From the NCBI RefSeq assembly GCF_029784165.1, contig NC_073696.1:28239570-28303569 (forward strand): a DNA stretch of 64,000 bases. The letters are read 5' to 3'. Positions 1 through 13,487 of this stretch are shown here, piece after piece. Under the pieces are notes generated by a model, which worked only from the letters and a program-made list of their open reading frames with translations, ran no database searches and was not told the DNA's origin. The first letter of the stretch is position 1; every line of letters begins with the position of its first letter. The stretch is from Wyeomyia smithii. Lineage: Eukaryota > Arthropoda > Insecta > Diptera > Culicidae. The translations under genes were made by a program, and so were the position numbers.

Positions 1-904
1 AAAAGTTCAATCCTCCATATCTTTACTTTTTTTTTGATTCATTAGAAAGGAATAAACCAACAGCAGAAACTTTAAAGGTCAAAAAGTCAATAACAGTAAA
101 CAATCAGAGAGTCAAACGCCAAAAAAATCAAAAGTCTAAGAGCTCAAAAGTGAATAAATAGAAAGAGTAAAAGAGGCAAAGTATCTAAAACTTAGGAAGG
201 GGATTGAAAAACCAGAAATTTAAACTTTCAATTAGTCAACAGAAAAAGCATAGTTACAGGGTCAAAAAAAAAACGAACGTACATCAAAATATCGACGGAA
301 AAAAATCAAAGTGTCGAATGAAGTCTTGAAATAAAATATCAAAATATTCAATAATTTAAAAAAATTTGATGGTTCAGATGTCTTTTTTTAGTTTAAGGAG
401 TAAATGTAGTAATGAAGATAGAAAATTAAACTAACTGAAAATATGATTGTAGAAACTACGAAAAATATAGTTCAGCAGGTGGGACTCGAACCCACAACTT
501 CCAATCTCCGGTCAGATGTGTTTCCGTTACACCATCGCAGAACGTTAAAGACGTAGTTCTAGAATCGAGTTTTGTATCGCTTATCCAATTTTCGCACTTC
601 GTACATTACGGTTTAGATGTCGAAAACTTGAACAATCAAAATATTAAAATGTTCAAAAGTTTGAATATCCAAAAATCAATACATAATTGTTTTTGAAATG
701 AAATCAAGGTGAAAGAACCGAAAATTAAAAACAGTGAAAAACTTATAAAGTTAATAAGCCGGAAAGTAAAAAGTTCTTTGAGCCAAAAAGTCTAAAAGTT
801 GGAATGTCAAACGGAGACGAGGTAAAAACAAAAAAACTGAGAGGTTTAATGTCAAAACTTTTTGCTGTGAAAAATTTAAAATTGTAAAACGGTAAAAAAC
901 AGAA
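1..904. other. A-rich degenerate simple sequence
   Basis: This AT-rich stretch has a strongly A-biased top strand. It is made of loosely repeated words such as aaaagtcaaa and aaattaaaa that grade into the 9-bp satellite to the right. I see no coding exon. The only distinct element is the tRNA-like sequence at 471-541. Confidence 0.6.
471..541 (-). tRNA. tRNA-like sequence, probably a pseudogene or SINE-type relic
   Basis: The minus strand folds as a cloverleaf. A box A match (TGGTGTAACGG) and a box B match (GGTTCGAGTCC) are both present. The D stem is GTGT/ACAC and the T stem GTGGG/CCCAC. The anticodon stem closes only with G-T pairs. The acceptor stem has mismatches at positions 3-70 and 7-66. 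The loop reads CCGGAGA, so the anticodon position is GGA (serine), but residue 33 is C instead of T and the long variable arm of a serine tRNA is missing. A pseudogene or tRNA-derived repeat is therefore more likely than a working tRNA. Confidence 0.5.
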
Positions 905-3515
905 AAGTTAGAAACGTTACAAACGTTACAAACGTCAGGAATGTTCAAAACGTCAAAGTCCTTGAAAACTATAAAAACGTTAATTACGTTAGGAACGTTA
1001 AAAAATCAAAAACTTCAATTACGTTTTAAACGATTAAAACGTTAAAAAAGGTTTAAAACGTTAAGACTTAGAGTCTTGAAAATTTAAAAAACGTTAGAAA
1101 TCAGAAACTTCAGAAAATCAGAAACGTTAAAAACGTTTGAAGCGCTAACAATGTTAAAAACGGTAAAAACTTTTGAAAAGGTTTGAACCCGTAAAAAGCG
1201 TTCACAACGTTCAAGGCGTCAAACACGTTCAAAGCGTTAAAACGGTGAAAACGTATAAAACGCTAAAAATGTTAAAAATGAAAGACGCTCAGTTGAATTA
1301 AGTTGAAAACTTAAAAACGTTCAGAACATTCAAAACGATCAAACGATTAAAAAGGGTAAAAACTTCAAAAACGATGAAAACGTTAAAAACGACAAAAACG
1401 TTTAAAACGCTAAAAACGTTGAAAACAAGAGACGGTCGAAACGTTAAAAACGTTCAAAGCGTTGAAAACGTTCAAAACGATCAAAACGTTAAAAACGGTC
1501 AACACGTTAAGAACGTTGAAAACGTTAAAAACGTGTGAGACTTTAAAAACGTTAAAAATATTAAAAACGTTAAAAAGTTTAAAAATGTTAAAAAAACATT
1601 AAAAACGTTTAAAAACGTTAAAAACGTTAAAAAACGTTAAAGAACGTTAAAAACGTTAAAAACGTTAAAAACGTCAAAAACGTTCAAAACAATAAAAACG
1701 TTACAAACGTTAAAAAAGGTTGAAAACATTAAACACGTTTAAAACGGTAAAAACTTTAAAGAGGTTGAAAAGGGTGAAAACATCAAAAACGTTGAAAACG
1801 TTTGAAACGATAAAAATGTTAAAAACGAAGAAAAAGCGTTGAGAACGTTAAAAACGTTAAAAAAGGTTAAAAACGTTAAAGAACGTTGAAAACGTTAAAA
1901 ACGTTAAAAACGTTAAAAACTTTAAAAACGTTAAAAAAGTTAAAAACGTTAAAAACGTTAAACACGTTAGAAACGTTAAAGAACGTTGAAAACGTTAAAA
2001 ATGTTAAAAACGTTAAAAACGTTTAAAACGTTAAAAACGTTAAAAACGTTAAAAACGTTAAAAACGTTAAAAACGTTAAAAACGTTAAAAACGTTGAAAA
2101 CGTTAAAAACGTTAAAATGTTAAAAACGTTAAAAACGTTGAAAACGTTAAAAACGTTAAAAACGTTAAAAATGTCAAAAACGTTAAAAACGTTAAAAACG
2201 TTAAAAATGTTACAAATGTTACAAATGTTAAGAACGTTAAAAACGTTAAAAACGTTAAAAATGTTAAAAACGTTAAAAACGTTAAAAATGTTAAAAACGT
2301 TGAAAAAGCTAAAAACGTTTAGCACGTTAAAAACGTTAAAAACGGTAAAAACGTTAAAAACGTTAAAAACGTTAAAAACGTTAAAAACGTTAAAACGATA
2401 CAAATATTAAACACGTTAAAAAGTTTAAACCTTCAAACACGTTTTAAATGTTACAAAAGATTGAAAACGTTAAAAACGTTAAAAAGGTCAAAGAGGTAAA
2501 AAACGTTAAAATCGATAAAAATGTTTGACACGTTAAAAAAGTTAAAAACATTAAAAACGTTAAAAAGTTGAAATCGTTTCAAACGTTGAAGACGTTAAAA
2601 ACGTTGAAAACGTTAAAAACGTTAAAAATGTTAAAAACGTTGAAAACATTAAAAACGTTAAAAACGTTAAAAACGTTAAAAACGTTAAAAACGTTAAAAA
2701 CGTTAAAAACGTTTAAAACGTTTAAAACGTTAAAAACGTTTAAAACGTTAAAAACGTAAAACACGTTAAAAACGTTAAAAAGTTAAAAACTTTAAAAACT
2801 TTAAAAACGTTAAAAACGTTAAAAACGTTAAAAACGTTAGAAACATTAAAAACGTTAAACACGTTCAAAACGTTAAAAACGTTAAAAACGTCAACAACGT
2901 TAAAACGATACAAATATTAAACACGTTAAAAAGTTGAAACCTTCAAACGTTTTAAATGTTAAAAACGGTTGAAAACGTTAAAAACGTTGAAAACGTCAAC
3001 AACGTTAAAAACGTCAACAACGTTAGAAACGTTAAAAACGTGAAAAACGTTAAATACGTCAAAAACGTTAACAATGAAAACGATAAAAAATTTAAACACG
3101 TTAAAAAGTTGAAAACTTTAAACTCGTTTAAAACGTTAAAAAGGTTGAAAACGTGACAACGTTAAAAACGTTAAAATCGTTAAAAACGTTAAAAACGTTG
3201 AAAACATTAAAAACATTATAAACCTTAAAAACGTTAAAAACGTTATAAAGGTTGAAAACGTTAAAATTTTTAAAAACGTTAAAACCGATTAAAACGATAA
3301 AAACGTTAAAAACTTTAAAAATGTTGAAAACGTTAAAGACGTTGAAAAACGTTAAAAATGTTAAAAACGTTAAAAACGCTAAAAACGTTGAAAACGTTAG
3401 AAACGTCAACAACGTTAAAATGATAAAAAGATTAAACACGTTAAAAAGTTGAAACCTTCAAACACGTTTCAAATGTTAAAAAAGTATGAAAACGTAAAAA
3501 AAGTTTGAAACGGCT
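905..3515. repeat. 9-bp minisatellite (AACGTTAAA unit), about 2.6 kb
   Basis: The sequence is a long run of the 9-bp unit AACGTTAAA with frequent single-base variants. It is most regular at about 2010-2390 and 2590-2760. The unit has a palindromic AACGTT core, and because 9 is a multiple of 3 it leaves stop-free frames on both strands that translate as LKT or NVF tripeptide repeats. These frames are not genes. Blocks containing acgatacaaatattaaacac recur at about 2395 and 2905, with diverged versions near 3080 and 3420, which indicates a higher-order structure. Confidence 0.95.
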
Positions 3516-5230
3516 GAAAACTTTAAAAGTTAAAAAGTCAAAAAGGTTAACATGGTTGAAAGTTTTTAGAAAACAGAAAAAAACGCTTATGAACAAAAAT
3601 ATGTAATGTATATGAAAAAAAAAAAAATTTAAAAGAGTAAAACCGAGCGGAAAAATCGAAAACGGATATAATCGTAGAAGTAAAGAGTAAAGCAAAAGTA
3701 GTCAGAACGGACAATAAAAAAATAACAAAAATATATCTAACGAAAAAAAAAACAAATAAACAATTCAAAATTTTGAAACAGACAAGAAGATTAACAATAG
3801 TCAAGGCAAAAATATTTACGAAAAGCAAGTGTAAACGCCAATTTTCAAAAAGGGCTCTGGGATATGAGCATATAAAGCTTTAGGAAGTAAAAAGATCAAT
3901 ATCGAATTAAAAGAAAAAAAAATGGCGTCAAAGAATCCAAGGTTTCGAAATAATTAAGTTAGGGAATAATAAAACTGAAAGGTTAAGAAGCTCAACATTT
4001 TTTGTATGTGCCACAGCCAAGACTAAAAAAAACCAATCAAAGACGAATACAAATTTAAAAGGATGAACAGAATAAAAGTCAAAGATTTAAAATGCTTAAA
4101 GCTAAAAAAAGGTCGAAAACAAATAAATAAATAAATCACAAATTTTTCACGACAATCAAAAAGTCGGAAAGTTGATCAGTCAAAAAATTGAAAATCGAAA
4201 AAACAAAAGCTAAAAATTTTGTAAGTAAAATTGTTTAAAGACTGGAGTAATTCGTGAATTTTTAGAAATAAAAAGCTATAAATTCAAAATGCCAAAAATC
4301 AAAAGTCAAACTGCCAAAAAGTACTCTGTTAAAAGAGTCAAAATTCAAAAAGCCAGAAAGTCAAAAAGTGAAACAATAAAAAAACTCAAAAAGACAAAAA
4401 ATCTAGAAGTCAAAAAATTCTAAAAGTAAATTAATCAATTTATCTGAACCTCAGACAGTTACAAAATTGAAGCAAAAAAGTGAAGAAATGAAGGCCAAAA
4501 AATTAAAAAATCCTAAAACAAAAATGTCAAATAATCAAACAGAAAAAAAGTCAATTACTCAAAAAACGAAAAGTTAATATGTCAAATGTAAATTTGAAAG
4601 TCCAAAAAGATATAATATCTAACTGTAAGTTAAAAATTAAAAAAAAAAACAAAACAAAAAAGCAATAAGTTAATATGCCAAATAGTCACAAAAGCAAACA
4701 ATTAAGAAACCAAAAAGTCGAGAGAGCAATAAGCCAAAAACAAAATAAAGTCAAACAATCAAATAACTCAAGGTCTAATGTCAGAATGGCAACAAGAACA
4801 TTTTAAATCATAAAATATTAAAAACGCATTTTAAGGTTATTATAGTGTTGAGAATTTCGTTTGTTTCCATCAGTGGCGCCCATTTTAATCAGTCGAAGAA
4901 AACGACCCTTAACGACCCTAGCTGTCTCACGAATACGAATAAAATACCGTTCAATACAGAAGTATCTTCGAAAAAACATCAATCCAAAAAAATCAACCAA
5001 AATTGCCGCCATTCAGGCGCCATTCGGGTGCTAAAAAGAATCACCGGCAAATCAGATGCAAACTGCTTAAAGTAGATTCGGGGTGATTGGAATAGTGTCC
5101 CTAGATCGGAAACTTTAATTGATCATTTGTAAAGTTTGCTAATTCACTTTTACTATATGAAAAGAAGTGCTTATCCTCTGTCGCAAAGATAGAGAACAAA
5201 TTTTTATATATATGTTTGTATTACATCTTA
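3516..5230. other. A-rich degenerate tract with no gene seen
   Basis: To about 4800 this continues the A-rich tract, with recurrent words like aaaaagtcaaaaa that look like eroded satellite. From 4800 to 5230 the composition becomes ordinary. The ORFs here are short, overlap on both strands and carry no recognisable domain. Confidence 0.5.
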
Positions 5231-5512
5231 GGCGACATCCATAAATTACGTAACGCAAAAAAAAACAATTTTTGGACCCCTCATCTCATATGTAACGAAA
5301 CGTAACGCCAACACCTTACCCTTCATAAAAATAACGTAACACTGTCGAAGGATTTACTTGAAAAAAATGCTCGTTTTCGGAGAGTCTCTCCAGAGATTTT
5401 TTGTTACGTAACGCTAAGCTAGCCTCATCCCTTCCCTTTGTGTAACAAATCGTAACGCTCAAGGAAGCCCCTCTCCCACCAATGAGCGTTACATAATTCA
5501 TAGATGGCGTCC
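5231..5512. mobile_element. MITE-like element with imperfect terminal inverted repeats
   Basis: The left end reads GGCGACATCCATAAATTACG and the right end is its imperfect complement (CATAATTCATAGATGGCGTC). The interior is dense in GTAACG words in both orientations. About 280 bp long with no coding capacity. Diverged pieces of the same family appear at about 12730-12860 and 40285-40310. The superfamily is not determined. Confidence 0.6.
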
Positions 5513-6377
5513 TACACATTTCTAGTATTATCGATCTTAAAAATTGCAAAAGAATCTCGAAACTCGTAAGAGTTTTCGGAGCTGAAAATCTTGAATCTCC
5601 GCTGTTAAATGACGGTTGCAAGATTTTACACATCTTTTGAAAATAAGATGAACGTCTGTTCTCTGTGTTAGAATGTCGATTCTCTGAAACACTCAAAAGG
5701 TAAAAAAAGGTTTGGAAAATTCCAAACTGTAAAGTCCTGAACTACAAGATACAGAAGAAGAAATTCCATGCCTCGTATTCTGAGTCATAATTTCACAAAT
5801 AGCAACAAAAATTGCTAGGGAGAATTTTTAGGATGACTATTTTTGCTTCTTTACTGACTGCATACCAACTATCCGTGTTTCACATCTAAAGGAGCAGCGA
5901 TATTTCACCGTGTGACATCTTCGTGACACATCGATATTTCACATTCGTGTGTAAGAAAGAGCTTCTGTTGTCGCTGTAACAAGAAAACAGCAAATACACA
6001 GGGCAATAACATCCAAAACTATTGGACGAGTCAGGCTTTTGGAATGTATGTTCAGTCCCTCTATGCATCCCTTGGCAAACATGTGCCGAAAATCCAATCG
6101 ATTAAATGTGGTATTTTGGGTTGCCTTGCGCGGGATAGTTCCACATAACAGCTAAACAATTGAATTGAATAGTTGCTAGTAGCTAACTCGGAACGGTGGT
6201 TGGCTTTTTGCGTTTGCTCACTTTGCAGTGCACGAATGCACCGGCTCTTGCAGCAGTGTAAGATTGTCACACAACAAAACCCACACGTGGGAAAATCTTC
6301 GCAGTAGTGAGTTTGATTGATGATTGGTTGCACCATTTAACCGGTCACTGTTTCCTGTTGCCCTTGCTCTTTCGCAG
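5513..6377. other. Sequence upstream of the first supported exon
   Basis: This is unique-looking sequence of moderate composition. The open frames on both strands are short and show no domain. Earlier exons of the gene at 6378 may lie here or further upstream, but I could not support one. A pyrimidine-rich stretch ending in TTCGCAG at 6371-6377 forms the splice acceptor of the next exon. Confidence 0.4.
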
Positions 6378-6528
6378 TGTGAATCTCCCACGCGTGACCG
6401 CCCAGCTGGAAAAACTGATGGGGACCAACGTGGTACGGCTAACGGATCGGAAGTACATGCAGGATCTGCAGCGGCGCATCCAGGAAGATTATAACGTCAC
6501 TCTGGAGAAACGGATTCAGGAGCGGGAG
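6378..6528 (+). CDS. Internal coding exon of an unrecognised charged coiled-coil protein gene
   Basis: The exon is bounded by a good acceptor (gctctttcgcag) and a strong donor (gtaaga at 6529). It begins with the last base of a codon and ends in phase 0. The peptide runs from VNLPRVTAQLEKLMG to TLEKRIQERE, about 50 residues. It is rich in Q, E, R and L, typical of a helical segment. Local G+C and codon use are clearly above the AT-rich surroundings and match the exons at 21.8-23.0 kb, so I place it in the same gene across an intron of about 15 kb. The start codon is not in this exon. The family is unknown to me. Linkage to the downstream exons is inferred from phase, strand and composition. 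Confidence 0.7.
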
Positions 6529-6895
6529 GTAAGAGTAATCGGATTGGTGTGTTAGTTTATCACGCCACGCTTGTGTAGAAGTAGTATAACAATTCACGTA
6601 CTTACAATTTGCGTAAATATTGTGATGATGATAGTAACTGGTTTCTTGGTTTCCTTGAAGTGACACCATACTTATAAATCCTGGTTTAATGGCTTGTTTG
6701 AAACGTAATCACTGACTGTGTAAAACTCAGCGAATCGTTGAATACCGAATACGTGATCCATGTGTGCTAAGTAGCTCGGCTTCCTTTTGAGGGTGCACTT
6801 TTCTGTGACCATAGACTCACCATGGGTGGAAAACAGGCACAAGCACCATGTGGCACGTTTGCGTCATAAAATTGCGTTTATTGTCAACCTTCCAG

Positions 6896-6925
6896 TTCCA
6901 GCGCGTTAACCACGAAGATTTATCT
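6896..6925 (+). CDS. Candidate 30-bp micro-exon of the same gene
   Basis: A pyrimidine-rich acceptor (tgtcaaccttccag) is followed by 30 bases encoding FQRVNHEDLS, then a consensus donor (gtaagc). The segment is phase 0 at both ends, which matches the phase 0 end of the exon at 6528 and the phase 0 starts at 21856 and 22021. An alternative acceptor six bases further in gives a 24-bp exon in the same phase. Support is splice-site quality and phase only, so this stays provisional. Confidence 0.45.
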
Positions 6926-9807
6926 GTAAGCTCAGTTCTAACCGCATGTCAAATCGAAGAAAAGCGTGGATTAGCCCTCTTTATTTGATTGTGATGACCT
7001 TCTAGTACATGGTAACACTGTCATGGGCGGCGGAATATGAATTTATCATGCTTAAGTTGTTTTACGATAACAGTACCATGCCAGTTGGTCATGAAAGTAA
7101 ATGTTCTCGAAACAAATCAGGATCAAAATTGCATTGTTCCCAAATTGATTTTGAATTGCCCGGTTGCACTCTTACACAATTTCGTCGAAATGACTCCATG
7201 CCGCTGAGTCAAGGCAAAAATAATGGCATTGATGTTCATCGAAACAGTACTCTGGTGACGTGGCGAAATACCAAAGCATTGTTGAAACTGAACTGCTGTC
7301 CCGAACCGGATGTTGTACATGTACATATTTTTCCGTTAGCGTGAGAGAATAGGAGAAAATATTACCGAAGACACGATAAGCAAAGAAGTTCTTATGAAAT
7401 CACTAACAAACAGCGATGGCATGATGACCGGAAATTATAGATATGAATAATAGACTGCACTCCACAGCCCAAGGGCGGATGCGATGTTAGAGAAACCAGT
7501 TGCACGTGCTTACCGTTGAATTCAGGCACGGGGGACGATAACAATCAAACCCCCAAAAGTACCATAAATATTTCGCGTCCGCTTCGTTGCTAGCAGCGTT
7601 GTCGATTCTGTCCCTCCCCTTTAGATCAATAAAATTACCCCATTAGAATAGTGCTTTGCTCTAGGTGGTTCGTCCTCTAGAATTCCATTCGGTTATTTGC
7701 TTTAACCAATACTGGCAACCGAGAATGACGATTGGGTTGATCAAGCGTCAATTATTGATCTCAAGTCGGTTACATTTTCTAAATTGATAATATGTTTACA
7801 CTCGCTAGATTCGGTGGAGAGTTTAATTTACTTTTCAACAACGTTATTGGAAGTCTTTCACTGTGAATCTAGGTTTATTGTTGATTTTCCTCTTTCTGGA
7901 AATACCCAATTAAAGTTGGTTTATATAACACCAGTTATCACTTTTTTTTTATTTAACTTGAAGGGAAATTAGTATAGTAAAAAATAGAAGCTGCCGAATT
8001 TGGAAATAATACCCAACACAAGCTGAATCATGATAAAGCAGTATGTATTACTTTTATTGAAAATGCCCTTTTTTATTATTTTTTTTTTCTATTCTGGAGT
8101 GGCACAAAAAGAGCATTACAATGCAAATGCCTTTAAGTTTTTACAGCGAAAAAAATCTAATAAATGGTAATCTAATCTAATGGTATAAATATTTACACGA
8201 AAAACTAGCCTGAATTGAATGGCTTCTAGTATATATATTGCGGAATTTAATTCCTTTTTCTGTCCTCTATTTCTGAGCGGAATCACAAAAAAAAAAAACA
8301 TTAATAATGTATTGCTTGACTCGACGCTTTTTTCATCAGGATAAATTTTAATTATTTCATCCGTGAGAGATTTGAAAAGTACTGTAAAAATGCTTTTAAA
8401 ACAGATTGGAAAATATTATATCATGTTCGTTCCGAAATTCTATGGTTTGGAATTGGATTGCATATTTTACTTCTTGTTCATTTTGAAATTTTAAATCTCT
8501 TGATTTTTTTTACTTTTATCATTTTCTCCTCTTTTCGGTTGTTATGGCTTTAAAAAACATCGACTTCTTCTGAGCGTATCCAACCATATTTTTTAATTTT
8601 TCTTTCTCTCCTTTTAATATTTTTTTTTCACATTTTAACCTTTTTATTTTTTCCTGCCTCTTTTAGTAGCTTTTTAACTTTTTCAATTGTTCGAATTTCA
8701 AATTTTTCGGCGATTTTTTATTATTTTGTTTAGGTTGCTTAAAATTGATTCAACTTTTTGATATCAAACTTATTCGACTCTTCTGGCTTGTTCATCATTT
8801 TAGGTTTTATGACTTTTATTTTGTTTTCTGATTATTTGACAATTGATTCTACACTTCAAACCTTTGGCCTTTTACTTTCTACTTTTCACTTTTGGACTTT
8901 GAGTGATTATTTTCAACTGTTAAATTTTGATTTTTAGTTCTACATTTTTAGCTTTTTGTTGTCTGGCTTCTAACTTTTAAGTTTTGACTTTCTGATTGAT
9001 TATTTTCGGTTTTGCCGTTTTTATGCCTGTTAGCTTCTCTGCCCATAAACGCATAAGAGTCACACTGCCAAAAACGTACAACTGAGTAAAACGCAGTAGA
9101 CGCAGGTAAACCATAGCATTTTTCCCTTCCTATGGATTCAATCAAAGAAACAAAAATTTTAAATAAGCATTCATCCGAGGTAAATATATTTGTGCAGAAT
9201 ACTTTTATATGCAATAAGGTTATTGTTGTTCCGATCAGTACACTTTATTTAGTCTTTTAATGAAAGTTACCATGATTTTCTGCTAATTGGTTTTAGCTCT
9301 GAGCCTGTTATGCGTTTATTCGTAACGTGAGATTTTAGCAACAAACCTAACTTTTGGTGTAAGTTTTCGAGAGCACACGTAATGTAAAGAAGTTTCTAAG
9401 GTTTATCTCAAAAGTGATGAAAACTCACATGGGACTGTTATGCATTTATGGGCAGTTCTGTGTTTCGATTTTGCGACTTCTAACAACAATCTATTAAGTT
9501 TTGTCTGTCAATTTTTACCTCTTCACCTTACGTAATTCTTCAATTTTAAGTTTTTTTATACTCAGAACTTAATTTATCCTATTGCTTAGCTTTCGTCTCT
9601 TTTGACTGCTTACCATTTGTTCGACTTCTTTGTCTCTTTCCACCTTTTATTTTCTACTGTTTCGACTATTTTGTTATTCCAACTCATATTTTTTTGTATC
9701 TTCTCAATTCATCTTACTTCTTTATCTTCAACAGTGAAGCTTTTGTAATTCTTTTAACTCTATGATTCTTTAATAACCTCCCCTTCCCCCTTTTTTTAAT
9801 TTTTCAA
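6926..9807. other. First part of the large intron
   Basis: From 6926 to about 8000 the sequence is of mixed composition with short frames on both strands (for example around 7009-7344) that lack splice or domain support. From about 8450 the top strand becomes T-rich, with repeated words such as cttttaacttttt and gacttttg, the mirror image of the A-rich tracts at 1-4800. I see no mobile element with clear ends. Confidence 0.5.
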
Positions 9808-10815
<1,008 letters not shown>

Positions 10816-11730
10816 TGATTGGTTCTCGAGATGTGGGAAAAGTGTGTTTAATTTGTATGGGACCCCTCCCTTCTGGAAGAGAGAAGGGTGACGAACCACC
10901 ATCAAAATATTTTTTGCCTTAAAAGCCTTTTTCATGCCTAATTTGCCTCCATTTACTTGATAAGTGCTCGATATGCCCAGGAATTTGTGAAATTGTTTGT
11001 GTTGAAGCATATTTTGAGAGGAGCTCGTAGCCTTCGGGTTACAGAGTCCGCTGTGACAAGTGATTGGTCATGAATTCGAATCAGACCGTTTGGTGTCAGA
11101 AGAACTTTTACGCATGGGTTTATTTTAAGGTTCCTCCCCATTCCATTATATTCTTTTCAATTATAGTCACTAGTGATGCAGAGATAAACTCGGTCTCTTA
11201 CAACTACGTTTGTAACACTTCCTTTTCTCCTTCCATAACCGGCCGTAATGACATAACCGGCGTCGTTATCGATCTTATACAAAGCAAAAGTTACTGAATT
11301 GTCGTACAATGAAAATGATAATTTAATCCCAAATAAGCTATCGTTACAGTGGTTCTGTGCCACTGCTCATTAGCTCAAATCCATCGCGGAGGAGTAACTA
11401 CGAATTGTGCAGTTGTTCAAGCTCAAGCTCAAAGTTGAAGCAGATTTAGCTTCTTTTTAGGAGCTCCTATGTACACATCAGACCTTTGCAGCACTTTCAT
11501 CCCCTCTCTCGGCGGTTTTCAATCACGTCACAGACACAGACATTTCCTTCAACAAAATTTACACGGTCATCCACAATTTGATGTAGGTTTTTTTCTCATT
11601 CACATACCTGATATGGCAAACCAAAATGATTAAGTTTTCGATGTGACCTTTACTACGCCGCTGAAAAAAGACAAAACCAAAACGATAGAAACACGCTTCA
11701 CGCTTAACAACTTTTGCAAATAACCTTATA
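10816..11730. other. Intronic sequence with no element resolved
   Basis: Unique-looking sequence between the 7-bp array and the hairpin MITE. The open frames are below 80 codons and overlap on both strands. I see no domain, splice pair or clear inverted ends. Confidence 0.4.
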
Positions 11731-12510
11731 TGAGCCGTTGAGAGCAAAAGTGGTACATGTGCCATTAAGTGAATTTTTCAGGAGACGCGATAAACGAAAA
11801 CACTCAAATAGGAAATTATTTTCAACAATTTTCAAAAGACAGTACATGAAAACATAACGAGTTCTGGTTGAGAAACTTACCCAAACTTCAATGGAAAAAC
11901 AGGTACCACTTTTGTTCTATAGGAAAAATAATGACAACCAAAAAACGTTGAGAGCAAAAGTGGTACATGTCCAGTGATGCATTATAGCTCTCTAATCTTA
12001 GGACATAGAACATTCATGTCTTCTGCAGAGTTGTCTAAGTGATTGAATACTATAGAATGTGATCTGTTTGTTAAGGAATTCTGCCTCTTCGTGGCGCTAG
12101 TGTATATGTATTTGGTAACAGCATACGAGTTGATACTGAAATAGGTAAAATGCTTTCTGTTACAAAATAGCGCCACGTAGTGAGAAAATTCCAAAGCAGA
12201 CAGATCTTCATCTGAAAGTACTCAATCACTTGACCAACTTTGCTGAGGACATGTTTGTTTTATATCCTAAGATCCTCGACTTACAATTCATCTAACATGC
12301 ACAGACTGGACATGTACCACTTTTGCTCTCAACGAAATGGTGATTATGTTAATTACCAAAAATTGTGTTGGCTATAACTTTGGTTTAGGTTATCAGATCT
12401 CGGTTTTTTCTTGGATATTCTAGTACATTATTGCCTTCTGCATCAATTAATCCAAAAAACTTAAGAAGTGTAAAAATGGCACATGTACCACTTTTGTTCT
12501 CAACGGCTCA
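11731..12510. mobile_element. TA-flanked MITE with about 35-bp terminal inverted repeats (outer element)
   Basis: The left end (TGAGCCGTTGAGAGCAAAAG, continuing to about 11767) is matched by its complement at the right end, ending at 12510 with one or two mismatches. TA dinucleotides flank both ends (11729-11730 and 12511-12512), as expected of Tc1/mariner-group elements. It has no coding capacity. A second inverted-repeat element with related ends lies inside it at 11946-12334. Confidence 0.75.
11946..12334. mobile_element. Long-hairpin MITE nested in the outer element
   Basis: The termini CGTTGAGAGCAAAAGTGGTA and their complement at 12315-12334 pair over about 30 bp. The homology continues inward as an imperfect inverted repeat of roughly 180 bp per arm, in which gtggcgcta (about 12095) pairs with tagcgccac (about 12168). 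Nearly the whole 389 bp can therefore fold into one long hairpin. The shared terminal motif makes it a relative of the outer element. Transcripts would be candidates for dicing, which is an inference. Confidence 0.7.
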
Positions 12511-13487
12511 TATGATGATTGGAATTAGTCCTGTGCGCCGCAACGCCGCGCCGCCCCCGCCGACACTTTCACCCACGCCGCCACCGCCGATGATTTGGAC
12601 TCGGCGCGCCGCCGAGGAAAATTTTATCGCGCCTCCGAGAAAATTTTTACTGCGCCGATAGTGGTTGAGTATGCTAAATTTTCTCCTGATTATAGAAATA
12701 CCACAAATCACAGCCGATAAGGAAACACTCGTACATTAAGTAACGCGGAATTCGGCAATTCTCAATACCCCTTCACCCCTACGTAACGCAATTTTTCATA
12801 GTGGCCTCACGCAGTGTAACACTTCGCTAAGTACCTCCCCTCCCCTGAGCGTTTATCTACGAATGTTTTGTAAGTGTAAATTATTTTAATTTGTGGAAAT
12901 TTGACACAATATTTGACATTTTCGCCAAAATTCACGACGAACTTCATACCAAACAAAATTATCAACAAGAGCATTTTCAAATACGACTATATTTTTTTGC
13001 TGCTTTCTCGTTACTTTGTTGCTTGAACGTCAAGGCATCGAAAAGTACACTTTCAGCTATTTTCCACTACCATGGTAATATTTGCGGACTTTTCGGTCAG
13101 AATGGGTCGCTTTCGTCATATTTAAGCGCGATTTTCATGTAAATGACATTACATAGTTCATGTGATTTCGTTGCTTTTTTCAACGCTATTCCAAACAAAC
13201 AAAAAAATTCCAGATGGTAATAACAATGAATATGCTCCAAAAGCCGCAATATAAAATGAAAAATCTGTAAAGTTTAACGAAGATCTCACATGAAAAGAGT
13301 TTCCCATTTTTTTCAGTTTTTTGGGTAACCTAACAAAACATATGAAAGTTGAAAACGACCCTCTAACGTAAGATTTATCGAAGTTCCCCAAAATAGGTCT
13401 ACGGTTAATCAAAATAAACATATCGAAAAACTTTTTTTTTTCCTAAGCTGAACGTCTCTGGGAAGAGTATTCCTTGTATTTTTTTTA
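12511..13487. other. Intronic sequence with a short GC-rich island
   Basis: A 110-bp island of CCGCC-type words (about 12535-12655) stands out against the AT-rich background. It is followed by GTAACG-rich sequence (about 12730-12860) that resembles a decayed copy of the element at 5231-5512. The remainder is AT-rich and no exon is supported. Confidence 0.4.

Noticed and set aside
471..541. Functional tRNA-Ser(GGA)
   Set aside because: No long variable arm, C at position 33 and mismatches in the acceptor stem argue for a pseudogene.
2023..2410. Overlapping open frames on both strands rich in LKT or NVF
   Set aside because: By-product of the 9-bp satellite unit, whose length is a multiple of three.
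905..3515. CRISPR array
   Set aside because: There are no spacers of uniform length and the repeats are contiguous 9-mers. The organism is eukaryotic.
7009..7344. 111-codon plus-strand frame in the large intron
   Set aside because: No domain, an opposing open frame on the other strand, and no supporting splice sites.
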